Origin: Oscillatoriaceae cyanobacterium Prado104
GTDB lineage: Bacteria > Cyanobacteriota > Cyanobacteriia > Cyanobacteriales > Microcoleaceae
Direction of reading: 5' to 3'
NCBI GenBank assembly: GCA_025454405.1
Contig: JALOON010000027.1
Coordinates: forward strand, 1-64,000
DNA: 64,000 nt
Below are positions 34,467 through 43,936 of this stretch, piece after piece (within the stretch, counting starts at the first letter, position 1; each line of letters begins with the position of its first letter). Below the pieces are notes generated by a model. The model saw nothing but the letters and a program-made list of their open reading frames with translations, searched no databases and had not been told where the DNA came from. Both the position numbers and the translations under genes were made by a program.

Positions 34467-35339
34467 TTATCCCCGCCAATAGCGAAATATTTTTTGCACT
34501 AAGTTTGATTTTTCCTCATTGAGATAGCGATAATGTTTCCACAGTTGCCAATACGGACTTCCCGATTTTATCGGTATCCCTGCCCAATGGAGATATTTTA
34601 ATCTTTTTCCTTTGTCATAAAGCACCCAATCTATCTCTTGAAAATGTTGGGAACCCGCCCAGCTTCCGGGTTCAGTTTCCGAATTTTTAACTAGATTGCA
34701 ACGCTGGGGAATGAGTTTGAGAACTAGATAATTTAGTATCGGTTGGTCGGTGACATTTTGAGTGAAGTCAAAATATTCTCGATGTTGCGCGCATTCTCGC
34801 AAAAATTCGGACATTTGCGATTCGGTAATCGTGCCTTTTCTCGAAGCCCAAAACCCGCTGTTGAATACATCTTGAAGTTCTGCCTCGGTGAAAATATTTT
34901 GTTCTTTGACAATAGGTGAAAATACATTTCGCAATTTTTCGCTGAGGTGGTGGTAGTCGCAGCAAAAAAAATCTACTTTTGATAGTTGGTCGAGGTTGGC
35001 TGCGATGTCTTCAAAGACTATAATATCGGTATCGATGTACAAAAATTCATCCAGCGGACCGAACCAAGTAACGAGTTTGCGCATTTTGTTAGGGAGGGCG
35101 AGAAAGTTGCGATCGAATATTTCCCCAATTTCTCTAGTAAACTGTCCGACAAACTCTAAATTCGGGAAAATTTTAACGTTGTGGCGGCTGCTGAGTGCGG
35201 CGGCTACTTGTTGGTAATTATCATCGAAAGGTATCAGAAAAATTGGTACTTGACTGTTGTACGATCGTATGCTGTTGAGCAGGGCGATCGCACTTTCAAT
35301 TACCTTATCATTCGCAACAATATAAATACCGCGATTCAT
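34467..35339 (-). CDS. Putative GT-A fold glycosyltransferase (tandem paralogue 2)
   Basis: A 290-aa protein, the shortest of the three. It begins MNRGIYIVANDKVIESAIALLNSI, has the DxD motif in FLYIDTDIIVFED near residue 97, and ends with LKYLHWAGIP and WKHYRYLNEE, matching the other two. NSGFWASRKGTI aligns with CAGWFASKKGIL of paralogue 1. It is predicted to transfer a sugar from a nucleotide donor in the cytoplasm; acceptor unknown. The sequence differs enough from its neighbours to suggest an old duplication and separate acceptor specificity. Confidence 0.75.
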   Translation of the reverse strand: MNRGIYIVANDKVIESAIALLNSIRSYNSQVPIFLIPFDDNYQQVAAALSSRHNVKIFPNLEFVGQFTREIGEIFDRNFLALPNKMRKLVTWFGPLDEFLYIDTDIIVFEDIAANLDQLSKVDFFCCDYHHLSEKLRNVFSPIVKEQNIFTEAELQDVFNSGFWASRKGTITESQMSEFLRECAQHREYFDFTQNVTDQPILNYLVLKLIPQRCNLVKNSETEPGSWAGSQHFQEIDWVLYDKGKRLKYLHWAGIPIKSGSPYWQLWKHYRYLNEEKSNLVQKIFRYWRG

Positions 35340-35381
35340 CTCTCTCTTTTCTCTCTCTGCGTTCTCTGCGTCCTCTGCGGT

Positions 35382-36359
35382 TTAACCATCATTTATCCTC
35401 AACTTTCTCAATACCCTTTGTAAAAAATTAGCCCGCGCAACCTCAGTATAAGACTTTGGCGGTTCGCGAAAAATAGGCCTTTTTTCCGGTTCCCGGTGGT
35501 AACGGTAGTGCAGGAACAAATCGCGGTAGGGAAATTCGATATTTTCGCCCGCGCAAACTCTCTGAATTACATCCGGCTGCACTCCTATATAATGAATGTA
35601 AGTTAGTCTATTTCCTTTGTCGTACAAAATGTTATCTCTGTTTTGAAAATGCGGGGAAGTGACGCTGCATCCAGTTTTTTCGCTATCCAGGAGACTCCAA
35701 GCAAAATTATAGCTGGGAATGCGCGTTTTCATTACCATATAATTAAGTAACGGCTGTTCTCCCGCACCGGAATAAAGAATTTCTGAATCGCCAGATCGCA
35801 GTTGTTCTAACAGCCAATTTCGAGTGGCGCGATCGAACATTCCCTGTTTGCTGGCGTAGAATCCCGAACAGAATATTTCTGAATCGATGCGATGTTGTTC
35901 AAATACTTGCAGCAGTTTGGGACTATTAATATTGTATGCTTTAGTTGGGTCTTTGAACTGAAAATCATAAACTACAAAATCGAAGTCATTTAATTTATCG
36001 AAAACTGCATCGAGTGAATTCATGACTAAAGTATCGGCATCCAGATAAATAAACCTTTCAAAAGGGCCGTCAAAAGTGCAAAAACGGCGGTGCGCGCCGT
36101 AAAGTCGGAATTTTTTGCGGTTCAAACGCTCTGGTGCGGCTGCTGCCATGAATTCATCCCATTGCTGAATTGAGGCGGTATCTTCGTAAATAAACACGTT
36201 GGGACGCGAGGCAATTTCTGTTTTGATTTGTTCTAGATGTTCGTCGAAGGGATAAATGCAGACGGGAGTATTTGAGCCTAATATAATTTCAATGCTGTTG
36301 AGCAAGGCAATTAGTTGGTCGCAAACTTTATCATTAGCTAGCGTGCAAATTCTGTTCAT
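35382..36359 (-). CDS. Putative GT-A fold glycosyltransferase (tandem paralogue 3)
   Basis: A 325-aa protein starting MNRICTLANDKVCDQLIALLNSI. RFIYLDADTLVMNSLDAVF near residue 105 gives the DxD motif; CSGFYASKQGMF, RLTYIHYIGVQ and FLHYRYHREPEKRP are shared with paralogue 1, which is its closest relative here (both 325-337 aa). It is 42 bp from paralogue 2, and the group may be one transcription unit reading leftward. The start codon is well placed at a conserved (N)xxANDKV beginning. Confidence 0.75.
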   Translation of the reverse strand: MNRICTLANDKVCDQLIALLNSIEIILGSNTPVCIYPFDEHLEQIKTEIASRPNVFIYEDTASIQQWDEFMAAAAPERLNRKKFRLYGAHRRFCTFDGPFERFIYLDADTLVMNSLDAVFDKLNDFDFVVYDFQFKDPTKAYNINSPKLLQVFEQHRIDSEIFCSGFYASKQGMFDRATRNWLLEQLRSGDSEILYSGAGEQPLLNYMVMKTRIPSYNFAWSLLDSEKTGCSVTSPHFQNRDNILYDKGNRLTYIHYIGVQPDVIQRVCAGENIEFPYRDLFLHYRYHREPEKRPIFREPPKSYTEVARANFLQRVLRKLRINDG

Positions 36360-36838
36360 GTTATTAGTTGGCGCAGGCGGACTAAAGTTGTTTTAGTTGC
36401 AATTTTAAATGTCGCATCAATTGTTGTCGGTTGCGGACTGAAGCCTGCAAGTAAGCGAGGATTTTAGTCCTCACTACAAACTGTTTTTATGATGAACGAT
36501 CGTCAAACATTATATCATTTGGGTATATGCACTATCACCGGAGTTTCCCGATTGGGTTGAATATGTTCGATCGATGCTCGACGATTTGCGCAGTTGTTAA
36601 TAATTACATATTACTTGAAACTGGGTTTTTGCGCCAATGTCAATGGGGGGTTTTCGTGGGTTGGGGCGGGTTTATTTCAATTTTTGGTGAGTGTTAGATA
36701 TGGTTGGCGAACCCGCCACTACAGTCTATTGATTATTTTATAATAATAATAGAAAAACTCAGGCAAAAGATAAATCACGGTTCTAGTAAGGTGCGCGCTG
36801 CGCACCCTACCTATAGATTACCTGTGTCCGGCACTGTT
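36360..36838. other. Intergenic region with two dispersed repeats
   Basis: No gene seen. A ggcgggttta...gaacccgcc repeat lies at 36665-36717 (related to 231-281), and a ggtgcgc-gct-gcgcacc hairpin at 36789-36808 lies just past the stop codon of the polyferredoxin-like gene, where it could help end that transcript. The promoter for the glycosyltransferase cluster is presumably near 36360-36450. Confidence 0.6.
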
Positions 36839-39661
36839 TTAAAGAGGTTGAACCGATCGCACGAATCGCTGTAATTGGCGGCTTTCTAATTCCAAAACTC
36901 GCCGTGCAAAATCGGGGTCTCGATCGAGCAAATCGTCAAAATTATCGACGGAAATCGCGAGAATCCGCGTCTTTTCGCTGTCTGCAACAATCGTATTTTC
37001 TGAGTTTTTGTGCGCTAAAACATCCAACTCATCTAGTGTTTGACCGGGACGCAGGCGATCGAAACTACTCCCATCACCAGTTTGATACTGAATCTTGGCA
37101 TCGCCTTCAATTAACAGCAACAATTCCCGACAAGTATCGCCCGCTTCGGTAATCGTTTCACCGCTAGCATAGGTTCTCACTTCGGCTCGATTTGCCAGGT
37201 CGATTAGCGTTTCGCCACGCACTCGGTGGAAGAAATCGCTATTAAATAAATAAACCACTTTCTCTAGGGTGGGAAATTCGGCAAGCGGCGGGTTTGGTGC
37301 TGTTAAGGATAACAGCCGTTCGGCAGTTTCTTTTACTAGAATGGGATGCGATTCGCTATTGAGTTCGCGGGCAATTTTTTGACAGCTTTCTGCATTTAAT
37401 TTGGCGATTGTATAGAGTGCCGCTGCCTCAATTAAGGGGTTGCGATCGGCTAGCAAAGTTTCTAAATGACTGAGAATTTCTCGATCGGAAAATTCCAGCG
37501 AACAAAAGACGGGTGTTTCTCCAGGTTGAGCCAGCAATTGCACGATTTCAGGTGGTAATTTATCGCGCCAATTTTCCCGATCGAACAACTCGATTAACAT
37601 TACCGGACAAATCTGTTGCAAAGAGCGCGCCAGTGTTGCTGCGGGCGGCTCGTTTTGCAGCATTGCTAAAGTTTCCAGAATCGATCGAACTGTTAGTTCT
37701 TGTTTGTGCAACATATTTGCTTGCAGCAGCATCAATACTGCTTGATGTTCCGAGAGAATCGGTTGGTGCAATGCGCGATAACAGTCGATCGAATCTGGCA
37801 ATTTAGCTAACAAAAATTCTGCTTTTTTGACGCTACCTTCACTAGCAGAAAATCCGCTGAGAATCCATTCTTCTTCCTGCGGTGTAATCGAATATTCCCG
37901 GCGCAGCAAACTAATTTCTGACGAATCTTGCGCCGATAATTGTTCCAATGCCGCGCGATCGATTTGTTTGCTTTGCAGATTCATCAACCTTTCTAAAGAT
38001 TTGCGATAGCCGCTCAAGCGAATTTGATTTTCTAAACTGCGCTGGCGGTTGGGGCTGAGCAACTCCGGATCTTCTATGCCCAATTCGTCTAACACGAGAC
38101 GGTGTTCGTCATCGGTAATGCTTAATTCTTGGCGCATTTGCTGCAAGATTTCCAGACTGGTGGAATAGTTGACATAGCCTTCTTCTAAAGCTTCTCGCAC
38201 GACTCCTTTATAGGCTTGGTGTCGTTTTTCGCGGGTAAAATCGGGGAGAACTTTAGCTAATACATAAACTTCATGAGTGTTGAGATCGTCGATCGCGCGT
38301 CCTTCTAAATACTGCGCAACATTAAGCTGCAATTTCTCCAATTGCTTGCGAAAGCGGCTGGCGAGATTTTCGCGAGTGTAAAGTTCGGGAGTGCGCCGCC
38401 AGGTTTTGTAGAGCCAAAGGGTACTTAGAGAAACCAAACCCAGATCGTATAAATACTGCACTGACCAAGGCATGAGTTGCACTAAAGGACGGCCGCCAAA
38501 AATAAAGAAGAAGTTGAAAATTCCAAAGGTACAAAGGGTAAAAATGCGATGCCTAATAGTTTCGACCGACAGATTTGGATAGTGCTGCCGCCTGTAAGAT
38601 TTGGCGCGTTTTTCGACCCACAATCCGATGCCATAGCCGAGGGCAGTACAGCCGCCCAACACCAGGGGAACCGCGACTAATTTGGGAATGTTAATCGGCT
38701 GTCCGAAGAGATAAAATCCGGGACTCAGCAGCGATGCCAATTGGTCTGTTTGGCGCAGCCATGCCCCGGAAAAGTAATAATCCCAGTTACCTGCATACAG
38801 GTAGTAATAAACGAAATAACCAACTACTAAACCCACGTAGCCGTAGCGCAGAAAGTCTGTTTCGGGCCGTTTAAAACTGTCCCAATAAGTTCTTTCCGAA
38901 TCGATATCGATGCAGGGATTTTGACAAGCGACGCAAGCACTTTGCTCTTTGCCATCCGGCTGTACGGTGCGGCACATTGATTGAGTAATCGATCGCTCGC
39001 TCATGTGAGCTTTGCTGCTCAACAAACCGCCCGGTTCGCTATAAATGCTTTGCACGGGAGCCATCGGGCAAAAGTATTGACACCAGGATTTACCAGCGTA
39101 AAAATAGCCTACTGCAATGGCAGCCGCGATCGTCAACAGCAACCAACCAGCTAACACGATGCGATCGGCATTAAAAAATAAAATTCGCCCGCACAATCCC
39201 GCGAACAACCAACCAAATTGCACGTAAGGATAGTTGCGTCCCAACCACGAATCGGGGTTAACTTTTGCCAATTCGTAGCGCACTTTTCCAGTTTTGGGAT
39301 TCTCCCGTTTGAATTGTCGCTGCCGTCCCAGGGCGCGAGGAATTTGAGATAAAAAAGATAGGGGGCAAATCCGCCGCCACAGTTCGTGTCCGAACACCAA
39401 TAAAATAAAGATGGCGGCTGGAACAATAGCACCCCAAAAAATGGTAGTTCCCAACGGATAAGGTTGCTCGGACAAACATTTCCCTTGCACTTGGACGCAG
39501 GTATCGGGCAGCCGCAACGGGCTCCAGGGATGATTTGGCTCGGTTAATGCGGCCGTCCAAGGATCGTAAAATAGGGAAACAATAACTAGGAGCCAAGCAA
39601 CGGTTAATACCCAGCGAACCCAGTGCATTCGAGATTCTGGCAGTTGTACCAACATAGACAA
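36839..39661 (-). CDS. NapH/NosR-like iron-sulfur membrane protein fused to helical repeats and a cNMP-binding-like domain
   Basis: A 940-aa protein. The N-terminal 400 residues carry about eight hydrophobic segments and cysteine motifs of polyferredoxin-type proteins: RRICPLSFLSQIP near 93, WCQYFCPMAP near 195, and MCRT...CVACQNPC near 227-247. The first CP motif lacks the partner cysteine four residues earlier. The middle is soluble and helical, with tellurite-resistance/HEAT-like character. Residues about 800-930 resemble a cyclic-nucleotide-binding beta barrel (TYASGETITEAGDTCRELLLLIEGDAKI...DELDVLAHKNSENTIVA). The phosphate-binding arginine usual after GE(L/I)ALL is not present (SENT), so binding of cAMP is doubtful. 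The likely role is membrane electron transfer with an attached regulatory or docking domain; the partner is unknown. Confidence 0.8.
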   Translation of the reverse strand: MSMLVQLPESRMHWVRWVLTVAWLLVIVSLFYDPWTAALTEPNHPWSPLRLPDTCVQVQGKCLSEQPYPLGTTIFWGAIVPAAIFILLVFGHELWRRICPLSFLSQIPRALGRQRQFKRENPKTGKVRYELAKVNPDSWLGRNYPYVQFGWLFAGLCGRILFFNADRIVLAGWLLLTIAAAIAVGYFYAGKSWCQYFCPMAPVQSIYSEPGGLLSSKAHMSERSITQSMCRTVQPDGKEQSACVACQNPCIDIDSERTYWDSFKRPETDFLRYGYVGLVVGYFVYYYLYAGNWDYYFSGAWLRQTDQLASLLSPGFYLFGQPINIPKLVAVPLVLGGCTALGYGIGLWVEKRAKSYRRQHYPNLSVETIRHRIFTLCTFGIFNFFFIFGGRPLVQLMPWSVQYLYDLGLVSLSTLWLYKTWRRTPELYTRENLASRFRKQLEKLQLNVAQYLEGRAIDDLNTHEVYVLAKVLPDFTREKRHQAYKGVVREALEEGYVNYSTSLEILQQMRQELSITDDEHRLVLDELGIEDPELLSPNRQRSLENQIRLSGYRKSLERLMNLQSKQIDRAALEQLSAQDSSEISLLRREYSITPQEEEWILSGFSASEGSVKKAEFLLAKLPDSIDCYRALHQPILSEHQAVLMLLQANMLHKQELTVRSILETLAMLQNEPPAATLARSLQQICPVMLIELFDRENWRDKLPPEIVQLLAQPGETPVFCSLEFSDREILSHLETLLADRNPLIEAAALYTIAKLNAESCQKIARELNSESHPILVKETAERLLSLTAPNPPLAEFPTLEKVVYLFNSDFFHRVRGETLIDLANRAEVRTYASGETITEAGDTCRELLLLIEGDAKIQYQTGDGSSFDRLRPGQTLDELDVLAHKNSENTIVADSEKTRILAISVDNFDDLLDRDPDFARRVLELESRQLQRFVRSVQPL

Positions 39662-39828
39662 ACCTCAATTTCTCGCTCGATCGAATCGGAAGTTTACATC
39701 CGCGCAGGATTTATTGTAAGTGAGAGTAATTTTAACTCTTCACAGGTATTTTATATCGATATTGCCAGTTCGGCAGCACAAATAATCGACAGGAGCAATG
39801 GCTTGTTCTGCAACAGATCCTTGAGATT

Positions 39829-39910
39829 CAGATCCCCCTAAATCCCCCTTAAAAAGGGGGACTTTGAAGCTCTTGCTCCCCCCTTTTTAAGGGGGGCTGG
39901 GGGGGGATCG
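39829..39910. repeat. Dispersed cccctaaatccccc / ccttttttaaggggg repeat
   Basis: gatccccctaaatccccc is followed by aaaaagggggactttgaag, then ctcccccctttttaaggggggctggggggggatcg. The copy at 47430-47715 has the same layout but is interrupted by a MITE-like element. The remainder of 39662-39980 shows no gene. Confidence 0.85.
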
Positions 39911-39983
39911 ATTAGTTGGGAAACACGCTTGAGAATAAGCAGGCAGTTATATATTATTGTTGTTTGATTTAGGTGACAACTCA

Positions 39984-40323
39984 TCAGTGGTTAAGCCGCC
40001 GATATTTCTGTGAAGAAATACGCCACGATAACTCTTCGCCTTGCCAATGTTCTGTCCACAGCTTATTTACAAGACGGTACGAATTTGCCCGAGTCGCAGT
40101 GCGAAGAAAATCTCTGGGATCTTCCCCATACGTGAAGCCAACGGCGACTCGATCGTACCATAGTTTCCAAGTCGGCTCTGGCAACAGCGCTCAAATAGCT
40201 GGAACGCTGACCGCCGATGAGCGCGAACGCATAAGGGCTATGGGTGGCGCGATCGGCAATGAATTCCTTCCATACACCCAGAATAGCGTTCCGCAGTAGA
40301 GTTGCAAACTTCGAGCGATCCAT
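39984..40323 (-). pseudogene. Frameshifted relic, possibly DUF4303-like
   Basis: Two overlapping frames read as parts of one protein. The first starts at 40323 (aggat ribosome-binding site upstream) with MDRSKFATLLRNAILGVWKEF and SPYAFALIGGQRSSYLSAVAR. The second takes over near 40184 with PTWKLWYDRVAVGFTYGEDP and RDFLRTATRANSYRLVNKLW. Both look protein-like but are out of frame, and together they are shorter than a typical DUF4303 protein, so a middle part may be missing. The family name is tentative, based on the YAFALIGGQ stretch. Confidence 0.4.
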
Positions 40324-40385
40324 GCGTGTATCCTGTTTCTGACTTTAATTTGCGTAACTAATGTATCGTATGGATTTGCGATCGA

Positions 40386-40745
40386 TTAATAATTCCATTG
40401 ATTGAGAACTACAAACTGATTTTTCAAGTCATATTCTGCTGTTTCTAAATTATCAATTGCCTTCACGATCGCCCGATAACTCATGTTCTTAGAAGCCTCA
40501 GAATCTTGATAAACTGCCAAAATCCCTGGATGTTGTGGGTTGGTTTGATGCAATTGCTCAAAGTCATCGCAATTGCGTGTCAGCAGCACTCTTTCATTTT
40601 GTCGGGCAGCATCTAGTATCACTGAATCTGGATGATTCATTAAATCCAGTGTATTGACCGTGGCTACATCGTGGCCGGCTGCCTGAAGAAGATTGACTAA
40701 ATATTTTGCTTGAGCATCTTCATCAAGCAGCATTCGTAGGGTCAA
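40386..40745 (-). CDS. DUF5615 PIN-like toxin of a toxin-antitoxin pair
   Basis: A 119-aa PIN-like protein. Acidic residues typical of the fold are present: MLLDEDAQAKYL near the N-terminus and VLLTRNCDDFEQLHQ in the middle, followed by HPGILAVYQD. Proteins of this family are predicted ribonucleases. The start overlaps the end of the upstream antitoxin gene by 23 bp, indicating translational coupling. It looks intact compared with the shortened relative at 59973-60176. Confidence 0.8.
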   Translation of the reverse strand: MTLRMLLDEDAQAKYLVNLLQAAGHDVATVNTLDLMNHPDSVILDAARQNERVLLTRNCDDFEQLHQTNPQHPGILAVYQDSEASKNMSYRAIVKAIDNLETAEYDLKNQFVVLNQWNY

Positions 40746-41106
40746 GTTGAACTCCTTTTGTTTCCAATCTATAGCGTTCTTCTGCTGCTTCTAATTTTAA
40801 AAGTTCCCGATGATTTTCACAGTAATGAATCGCTTCATAGATAGCAGGCAGGGGTAAATCCCAATTTTCGGCAGCTTGTTCGGGTGACATTTCATTAGCA
40901 GTCATGTCTTGCCAAACAGTTGATGCCAGTAATTTACGTCCCTTGATATAAAGTTGTTTGCGCCAAGGATGAGGGCGGGCAATTAAATATTGCCAATTAT
41001 CGATTTCTGTCGTATTTTGCAGCGATCGAACGATCTCGCTTAGCAATTGGAGGCGATCGCTGACAGAGAGTTGGCAGGCTTTTTCTTTAAGCTCTTGCAA
41101 GGACAT
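40723..41106 (-). CDS. DUF433-like antitoxin
   Basis: A 127-aa protein. The N-terminal helix pair (LKEKACQLSVSDRLQLLSEIVRSL) resembles addiction-module antitoxins. The C-terminal half (IKGRKLLASTVWQDMTANEMSPEQAAENW, then LPAIYEAIHYCENHRELL) matches the DUF433 winged-helix type that binds its own promoter. It precedes and overlaps the DUF5615 toxin gene, the usual order in these modules. Confidence 0.75.
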   Translation of the reverse strand: MSLQELKEKACQLSVSDRLQLLSEIVRSLQNTTEIDNWQYLIARPHPWRKQLYIKGRKLLASTVWQDMTANEMSPEQAAENWDLPLPAIYEAIHYCENHRELLKLEAAEERYRLETKGVQLDPTNAA

Positions 41107-41274
41107 AGACTACTATTCGTATTATTCAGGATCTTTCTATTCTAGCCAAACTTCACCGCGATCGGAACTACTCATGCTGGGATTCCCGCTCTTCTAGCTC
41201 TAGAAAAATTCCCTCAGCATTCTGAACTAAATCTTCATCAGACCAGGGCGGAAAATTCAAGTAAACTGTCCGCT

Positions 41275-41400
41275 TCAGATAGAACTGCGTTCGATCGCCC
41301 GTTTGCTAATTAGATCGACTTGTCTGCTGAGCATTGTTTCTAGTTCTTGCTGCACAGGAGGTGGCGGATCGCCTGTAATGTATCTATAGTCGCGATTGGT
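41275..41400 (-). pseudogene. Possible nucleotidyltransferase-type gene relic
   Basis: Reading leftward, an open stretch gives DPPPPVQQELETMLSRQVDL followed by ISKRAIERSSI and a stop. ETMLSRQVDLISKRAIERS resembles the C-terminal part of small MNT-type nucleotidyltransferases. No start or catalytic GSxxxG motif is present. Another short leftward frame (YLNFPPWSDEDLVQNAEGIF) lies at about 41174-41286. The rest of 41107-41683 shows no gene. Weak evidence. Confidence 0.25.
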
Positions 41401-41683
41401 GAATTGTTTTTCCCTCCTTTGTACATTTCGATCGCAAAACAAATCTGTTGCGCCGACAAACTCACCTCGACCGTCAAAAATTTCGATAAAGCGAGTATTA
41501 TTACCGATCTGCTACGCAACCAAATATCTAAGTTTTCAATCGCTCGCTCGTTGCGGTTCTTAAATGCGATCGAACGTGATACTCACTACATACTTTAACA
41601 AGATATATGTGTTACTGTCAAAACAATTTTGAAGGTGCAGCTATCCTGTCCGGAATTGTATATTTTAGATCCAGAAAAAACCT

Positions 41684-43936
41684 ATGTATCGATTTCAGAT
41701 TATTGGACACACGCAGACGGGGGAATCCATCGGTATCGTCGGTTCTACTCCCGAATTAGGACTGTGGGATATTACGCAATGCGTAAAGCTTAACACCAAT
41801 GCCGATCGCTATCCTTTATGGTACGTAGATACAGACATTAAACCATCTTTGGATTTAGCCGATCGCCAGAAAATTGAATATAAGTACGTGTTTATTGATG
41901 CCAACGGTATCGCCAAATGGGAAGGCTTGGGTTGGAATCGCTGGATACCGATCGACTCAAATTGTCAGTCCAGCAATATAGTTGTAGATGATGGCGCATT
42001 TGGTTATTTGCAACCTTATCCATTCGGTTATTTGGAACAGCCAGCAGTCAAGAATTCCTCAGACCAAAAATATCAAGGCTTAAAAATAGTAACGATCGGC
42101 AGTTCTGTCGCCGAAGGGCATAAAGCATGGATGTTCAAAGGTTGGGCTTTCCAATTAGCAGAAGCTTTGCAGAAAAAATACGGACACCAACTCATCAATG
42201 TATCAGAATCGGGGGCAAATATTAGCCGCACGATCGAGCGTTTTCCCTCGGTAGTTGCCCCCCAAAAACCGGATGTAGTAATTATTGCCCTGTCCCTCGG
42301 CAACGAAGGATTGGCCTACTGCCGCCCGCACGAACGGAGGGGCGCGCAGCGGCGGTTTGAAAGCGGTTTGCAGCAGTTGGTGAAAATGACGCGGGCTTTG
42401 GGCGCGCGTCCGATTTTGGGCGGAATTTATCCCCACGGCGACTACAATTCCGAACATTATTGGCTGCTGCGAGATACCCACCAACGAATGTTGAATTGGG
42501 GCGTTCCGGTATTGGATTGGTTGGAAGTATTGGATGACGGACAAGGACGCTGGAAACAGGGGATATCTTTCGATCCGTCTCACCCAAATACGATCGGTCA
42601 CAATCTGATGTATGGGGCGATCGATCTCAATTTGTTCGCGATCGATAAAGAGGAACTGGCAAGGGAAAAACAGTATTTTTCTCAACCGGAAGAAGTTATA
42701 GTTTACTCCGATAAATCTGGGTTTCAAGTCTCTGCTTGTTTGGAAGAACAGCGCTTGCGGATTGTCAATTCATCTCCCTACAATTACACGATCGCTCCCT
42801 ATTGGCAAGCAATGCAAACTGCACTGAAAAATCAAGCAGGATTGATGCGGGGGATCTATATTGCTAAGCATCTTGATTCCGGGAGGCTACCTTTCTTTGC
42901 AGTGGGGGAAAATGGGGCGATCGAAACAACTGTAGAAGTTCCTGCCGGTGTTGAATTAGAATACACTTCTGCTTTCAGTTTGTTTGCGCCGAACAACTCG
43001 CAACTGTTGTTCTACGACGGGAATTTGGGAATTTTAAAATTAGACGACCGCCGCCTGTGGATTATCAACGAATCAGACAAAGAATACAACATCCAACCGA
43101 TGTGGAAGGAGGTGCGAAATTTACTGAAAGTCATGCCGTCCGGTGTCTATGAAGATCCGTTGCATCCCGATGCACCTTTTCGCACTATGATGGTTGGCAA
43201 AGGTGGGCTAGAAAGTCGGGTAAAAGCACCGCCTAAATCTGCTGTGTTGTTTGAATATAAATGTCAATTATCCGACATCAGTCGCGTGGCAATTGTGCCG
43301 CTGGGCGATCGGTGTGCGGTGCGGATGATGCTGTATAAAATGGAGTACGACGGCCCTGCTTTTCCCTTCGATTTGACGCGAACTACCAAGATAGGAGATG
43401 TTGCTGACGCGATCGAAAGCGGTTTTTACGATATGTGGAATCCGGCTTTTTTGCACTACAGTCCTGAAGCGGGGAGAATCTATCACAGTAAATGGTCCGG
43501 TCTTTCTTTTGCCCATGAAGTTGAAGAAACAGACGATCCGGTTAACAATATGTATCCGGTATACGAACGGATGCGCCAGCGATATACAGCACGTTCTGAG
43601 AGATTTTGGTACGCACTGAAACATTCTGACAAAGTGTTGTTTGCCCGCACTGGGATTGCCGATCGTAATGGCGCGATCGATTTAATTCACAAACTTGAAT
43701 ACCGATGTCAGGGGAAACCTTTTCAATTGCTGCTGCTGTCTCCCCAATCTTCGGATGAGTTTGCAGGTATCGATCGCGTGCTGCATTACAATGTGGAGTT
43801 TAATCCCGATCGAATGTATGAAGATTTGGGACACTGGATGTATTGTACGGATGTGATGCGGGGGATTTTGGAGTCGATCGGGATTTCTAGCAAAAACCTG
43901 TTTTGGTGTCCGCCTAACATACCGAAAAATCAATAA
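41684..43936 (+). CDS. CBM20 - SGNH hydrolase - DUF1796 multidomain protein
   Basis: A 750-aa protein with an unusual domain set. Residues 1-90 are a CBM20-type starch-binding module (GESIGIVGSTPELGLWD, IEYKYVFIDANGIAKWE). Residues about 130-320 are an SGNH/GDSL-type esterase: block I IVTIGSSVAEGHK with the serine, block III-like SLGNEGL and block V DPSHPNTIGHNLM with the catalytic Asp-His. A middle region of about 200 residues holds two related repeats (SACLEEQRLRIVNSSPYNYTI... and GILKLDDRRLWIINESDKEYNI...). The last 220 residues (IVPLGDRCAVRMMLYKMEY, FPFDLTRTTKIGDVADAI) are a DUF1796 putative papain-like cysteine peptidase. No signal peptide is seen, so it may act in the cytoplasm, for example on glycogen-associated or acylated sugars; that is inference. 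Confidence 0.8.
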   Translation: MYRFQIIGHTQTGESIGIVGSTPELGLWDITQCVKLNTNADRYPLWYVDTDIKPSLDLADRQKIEYKYVFIDANGIAKWEGLGWNRWIPIDSNCQSSNIVVDDGAFGYLQPYPFGYLEQPAVKNSSDQKYQGLKIVTIGSSVAEGHKAWMFKGWAFQLAEALQKKYGHQLINVSESGANISRTIERFPSVVAPQKPDVVIIALSLGNEGLAYCRPHERRGAQRRFESGLQQLVKMTRALGARPILGGIYPHGDYNSEHYWLLRDTHQRMLNWGVPVLDWLEVLDDGQGRWKQGISFDPSHPNTIGHNLMYGAIDLNLFAIDKEELAREKQYFSQPEEVIVYSDKSGFQVSACLEEQRLRIVNSSPYNYTIAPYWQAMQTALKNQAGLMRGIYIAKHLDSGRLPFFAVGENGAIETTVEVPAGVELEYTSAFSLFAPNNSQLLFYDGNLGILKLDDRRLWIINESDKEYNIQPMWKEVRNLLKVMPSGVYEDPLHPDAPFRTMMVGKGGLESRVKAPPKSAVLFEYKCQLSDISRVAIVPLGDRCAVRMMLYKMEYDGPAFPFDLTRTTKIGDVADAIESGFYDMWNPAFLHYSPEAGRIYHSKWSGLSFAHEVEETDDPVNNMYPVYERMRQRYTARSERFWYALKHSDKVLFARTGIADRNGAIDLIHKLEYRCQGKPFQLLLLSPQSSDEFAGIDRVLHYNVEFNPDRMYEDLGHWMYCTDVMRGILESIGISSKNLFWCPPNIPKNQ

